62,000 nt of DNA, from the NCBI RefSeq assembly GCF_000003815.2, contig NC_049982.1, forward strand, positions 24,422,553-24,484,552, in the 5' to 3' direction. Within the stretch, counting starts at the first letter, position 1. Every line of letters starts with the position of its first letter. The position numbers were made by a program, and so were the translations under genes. Below the pieces are notes generated by a model, which worked only from the letters and a program-made list of their open reading frames with translations, was not told the DNA's origin and searched no databases. The DNA is from Branchiostoma floridae. Taxonomy: Eukaryota > Chordata > Leptocardii > Amphioxiformes > Branchiostomatidae. Below, piece after piece: positions 58,341 to 62,000 of the stretch.

Positions 58341-60778
58341 ATGACGGCGTCTCGCCTTCTGTACGTGCCCCTCCTGTGCACCGTGTTGTGCGGTCTGAGT
58401 CTCGGCAGCGTGCGGCGCCCCTCCGTGGTGGCGTGTGACTTCTCTCGGAACATCCGAAGCGCCCTGTCGGCCAGCAGTATTTTAGACGTGAGTGTTTCGT
58501 ACTGTGAATATTACTGGGATTGCGTAAACATTTGTAGTTGTGAAGAATTTCAACCACGGAGTAACCCAAGGAACATTGTTTACTATCATGAAAGGGCCAG
58601 TATAACTAAACAAGTATCAAACTGGTACACATGATAATGAGTGCCAAAGACGAACCAGAACACATCAATTCTGCGTTATTCTGTATAGTATAGCCTGTAA
58701 TATTGTGTATATATTTAGTTTGAGATTCTATATCTATTTCTTATACTATAGGAAACTACCCATTGCGGCGAGGAAAAACTCTCCGGTAGCTTCACTGGAC
58801 TCTCAAACATTCTCCTGGACAAGCCTGACGGGGTAAGAACGTAATTATTCTATCGACTTTCCGTAAATGAAATGTGTCTAGCGCTAATAGACTTTGACAT
58901 CAGAGGACGGAGGTTCTAGCCTTCGTCGGTTGGTGACGTACATCACCTCTCCGCCCAGGCGTCAGACCAGCGACTTATCGAGGTCGTAGCAAGTGTTGCT
59001 TTAGATTACATGTATTCTGTAATACATAATGTTGACAAGATTTTTCTCAAGAGAATGATCGGTGAATCAATGAATTCCTTTATTTCTTAGGTCAACCTTA
59101 TCCAGCGTTCCCGACTCCTTGCTCCTGTTCTGGGCCGGTTCAGGGACACCCTCCTCCGTGTGGCCAGCCGGCAGGGCAGCGGGGAACTCAGGGACTGTCT
59201 GGAGAACTACCAAGAAGTACAGAGCAACCTGGCCAACAAACTGTCTTCATTTGTATGTCTCTTCCATCTTAAAAATGAATCCTTTTTTTTTGGTATAGTT
59301 AGCGTTGCAGCAAACTTTTTTTTAATCTTCGAAGTTGACATGTGCAGTGAACTGCATTGTGGGTAATATCTCAAAGGTTTAAGCCGCTAAGATATAAACA
59401 AATCTATAAACGTCTGGACATCGAGACAATGTGCGAGGCAATGATTGTTTGCGTGTACATGTTAGGGGCCTTCGCATTTGGCACATTACCCACAATGCAT
59501 TCGCTATGACTGTGTACCTAGGACCATAAACCCCTTATGGTGTAAATATGTAGAACAAAACTGCATATTCCCGTTTGTTTTGTGTTACTCTTGTTGAATT
59601 TTTTTGTGTTGTTGTTTTTGACCTACAGGTAACAGAGATCCAGGAAAGCATCAGCGCGCATGCGCCCCTCTTCCTGACCACTGAGACCGTTAAAGCCAGT
59701 GTCACTCAAGCCCTGGCTGATTACACAGAACGTGGGATCTCACCGGTCAGTACATGATAAAAAATATCAAACAAACATATCAGCCAAAGTTTTAAAAGTC
59801 GTTTAGTGTATGTTTAAGCGTATGTCTCATGGTGTGTGCGTTAAAATTTATATGATAATTAGCAGGTAATCTGAAATTGCAAAATTAGTAGATGGTGTAT
59901 CTTTTAGAGGTAATTTTACGTTTTCACAGTCATTTAATGTATGTTTTGACAGCAAATCTTATGCGTCTGCGTGTGTCACAGTCTCATGGTGTGTGCGTTA
60001 CACTTTGTGTGTATCATTAGCATGTAATCAGAAGTTGCAAAATAAAGTAGTAGATGATGTATCATTTACAGGTAATTTGAAGTTTTAAAAGTCGTTTAGC
60101 GTATATTTTGACAGAAAACCTTTACTGACTCTGTGTCACAGTCTCATGGCATGTGCGTTAAACTTTGTGTATCATAAGCAGGTAATCTTAAGTGTCAAAA
60201 ATATTTAATGATGCACTTGCAAGTAATTCGAAGTTTTAAAAGTCGTTCAGCGAATGTTTTGACCGCAAGGCTTGTCCGGCTGTGTGTGCCACAGTCTCAT
60301 TGTGTGTGCGTTAAACTCTGTGCATCATTAGCATGTAATCTGAAGTTTCAAAAGTAGTAGATGATGTATCATTTGCAGGTTATTTGAAGTTTTAAAGGCC
60401 GTTCAGTGTATGTTTTGACAGCAAGCCTTTACTGTGTCACGTACAGTCTCATGGTGTTACACGTTTTCAAAGTCCTTTAGCGTGTGTTTTGACAGCAAGG
60501 CTTATCCGTCTGTGTGTCACAGTTTCAATCATGGTGTGTGCGTTAAACCAAGGATAAACTTTGTGTTTCCACTCTCACAAATTCTCCACATATTAAGTGT
60601 TTAGTATGATTAGATTAAGACGCAGTATCTTTTATTAAAATACTATCTTCGTTGCATTTGCCGACAGTTGGAAACAGTGGCGGTGGATCCGGCCTACTGG
60701 CGACTCGTACTGATAGACATGGACGTCGCCATATTGGAACTGCGCCACATCGGCCGTCTGTTGGCATCAGAGTGTTAG
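58341..60778 (+). CDS. Gene C: secreted helical protein, candidate cytokine (205 aa, five coding exons)
   Basis: Exons 58341-58487, 58752-58832, 59091-59252, 59629-59745, 60668-60778 (147, 81, 162, 117, 111 nt). GT/AG throughout, all phase 0. Signal peptide MTASRLLYVPLLCTVLCG. Mature cysteines at 32 (VVACDF), 54 (TTHCGEE), 112 (LRDCLEN) and 205 (final residue). Helical segments are predicted by eye in exon 1, exon 3 (two), exon 4 (KASVTQALADYTERG) and exon 5 (YWRLVLIDMDVAILELRHIG). It lacks the final Glu-Ala of A and B. It is divergently oriented from B. Start at 58341 rather than the in-frame ATG at 58311, because the acceptor TTCTACAG falls between them and A and B begin at the same codon. 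Candidate secreted signalling protein; alternatives are any small secreted helical bundle. Confidence 0.82.
59345..59510. mobile_element. Inverted-repeat element in intron 3 of gene C
   Basis: TGCATTGTGGGTAAT near 59353 and ATTACCCACAATGCA near 59485 form the arms of a ~150-bp hairpin. No coding capacity. Confidence 0.5.
59780..60545. repeat. Minisatellite of about 125-bp units in intron 4 of gene C
   Basis: Six or so diverged units built from AGTTTTAAAAGTCGTTTAG, TTTTGACAGCAA, CACAGTCTCATGGTGTGTGC and AGTAGATGATGTATCATTT. Absent from intron 4 of genes A and B. Confidence 0.85.
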
Positions 60779-62000
60779 AGCTCTTCTAGAAAGAAACTTT
60801 GTCTTGCACTACGTGCATAAATGTAGATGGCTACAACCCATCTGTTCTAGTACCTAATATTTAGGACATTTTCAGTGTAAAAAATAGCTAGAGAAACAGT
60901 GAAAATAGTGTTAACGTTTCGCTGCTTGTAATGCTTAAACTTTCTAGATCGTATCATAGAAGAGTTTTGTAAGATAACGCAGTATCGAATATCGCCTAGA
61001 TATTTAAGATATTTGCCATGATGTGTCTTCCTATATCAATTGGAAAAAAATGCTTTAAAACTTGAATATTGATACTAGGACATAGATAGCTACTAACGTT
61101 GCTACATAGCTCACTAAAATGCAGCAGAATCAAGCTACATTTTTTGCTAACTACGTCATTACTTAGCTATAACAATCGCTCTGTAGCTCAAGACCTTAAA
61201 TTCCTTTTCGGATTAATGTTAAACTTTAGCTCTTATTTTGTTGTCCTATTCAATGTAATACTTTCATTATGAATAAAGCTCAAAGATACCGTTTTTTGAG
61301 AATCTCGCGATCGTCCTTTTAATCAGTGCTATATGTTTCGAGAACAACGACTTTACTCGAGACATACAATGATGTTGGAATTTACAGCTTTCGTGAGTGT
61401 GTTTCTTAAAATATATTAGTTCAGCACATAACTGGACAGCCAATGAGTGGATGTTTAGAAATAAATATCTCGAATACTTTGTCTTAAGCCGTGACTGCAA
61501 GACTTTGATGCTGACGTTGTTATCATAGAGCCGTAAGTGCAAATTCATACCTTCACATTAAGCTATATTACGACGTTTCAAGTGTGTTCCCTCATAATAG
61601 AAACTGATCATGATCTGGGTCTCACCAAGGAGTTTCAACCTCCTTGACCTCACATGATCTTTTTATTCCGTTTCTGTGACATTACCTCGGGCTCAAAGTC
61701 TAATTGAATGCAATTTTCTGATACATTAAACTAATCATAAGTACAACAAAAGCGGGGGACGCACCAGCTAAACGTGTTACCCGGAAAAGCATGCCCTGGG
61801 GTGAGTCCAGGGGGACCGAGAAGCCGACCGGTAAATGAAGACCTGCTGACAGAAGCAGCAATATTTGTAAAGGGAAGTTTTTGTTAAATCTAGGCACTTG
61901 TAATCTCCAAGCAGATCCTACAATGGCCAAGGAGTGTAGTTAGCCAAAATGTGTCAATTTGCCTTGTAGAATCTGCCCCCAGTAGCGAAACACACTCCTA
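60779..62000. other. 3' flank of gene C
   Basis: Shares CTAGTACCTAATATTTAGGA with the 3' flanks of A and B. AATAAA at 61272-61277 is a candidate poly(A) signal. Positions 61085-61200 resemble the 41.7-42.7 kb minisatellite. Positions 61610-61665 form a hairpin (CATGATCTGGGTCTCACC and complement-like CTTGACCTCACATGATC). Positions 61700-61835 match 49500 and 56880. Confidence 0.5.
61903..62000. mobile_element. Partial second copy of the TAATCTCC MITE, cut by window end
   Basis: Starts TAATCTCCAAGCAGATCCTA as at 15723 and shares AACACACTCCTA near the end with the interior of that element. The right end lies outside the window. Confidence 0.6.

Overview
The window looks like nuclear DNA of an amphioxus (cephalochordate, Branchiostoma-like). 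The evidence is an intronless LRR-Ig receptor pair, a membrane NHL protein with repeated PYAV motifs, a short-chain collagen C4-like gene, very dense small transposons, long CA/GT arrays, and an 877-base assembly gap. Species is inferred from gene style, not from a database match.

Layout. About 0.6-12.5 kb and 13.3-27.4 kb are two copies of one tandem duplication. Each carries a single-exon receptor gene (7154-10171 and 21641-24760): signal peptide, cysteine-rich N-cap, LRRs, Ig-like domain, Thr-rich stalk, one TM helix, and a long tail of 30-residue signalling repeats. The copies differ by private insertions: a fold-back element in copy 1, and two MITEs and a Penelope-like element (with the gap inside) in copy 2. 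At 27.4-33 kb there is no convincing gene; it holds a C-rich minisatellite and TE debris. At 33.05-37.4 kb five coding exons splice cleanly into an 801-residue type II membrane NHL protein. At 39.4-40.3 kb (minus) lies a collagen C4-like secreted or membrane-anchored protein. The stretch 41.7-44.3 kb holds a minisatellite, a tRNA-derived SINE and a 1.2-kb palindrome.

From 44.7 to 60.8 kb are three paralogous genes (A minus, B minus, C plus) that I do not recognise by name. Each has a 5' non-coding exon and five coding exons (147, 81, 162, 117 and 111-117 nt), with every intron in phase 0. They encode 205-207-residue secreted, helix-rich proteins with four conserved mature cysteines. This architecture is what IL-10/IFN-lambda-type helical cytokines show, so I propose them as candidate helical cytokines. 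That is a hypothesis: there is no sequence-level homology that I can see. Their leader introns hold repeated copies of the splice acceptor plus start codon, and TTCC(C/G)GGAA palindromes lie upstream.

Together the window looks like an innate-immunity or signalling neighbourhood: receptors with multivalent phosphotyrosine/SH3-ligand tails, an NHL membrane protein with tyrosine repeats, and a small family of secreted ligand-like proteins. No functional link between them can be shown from sequence alone.
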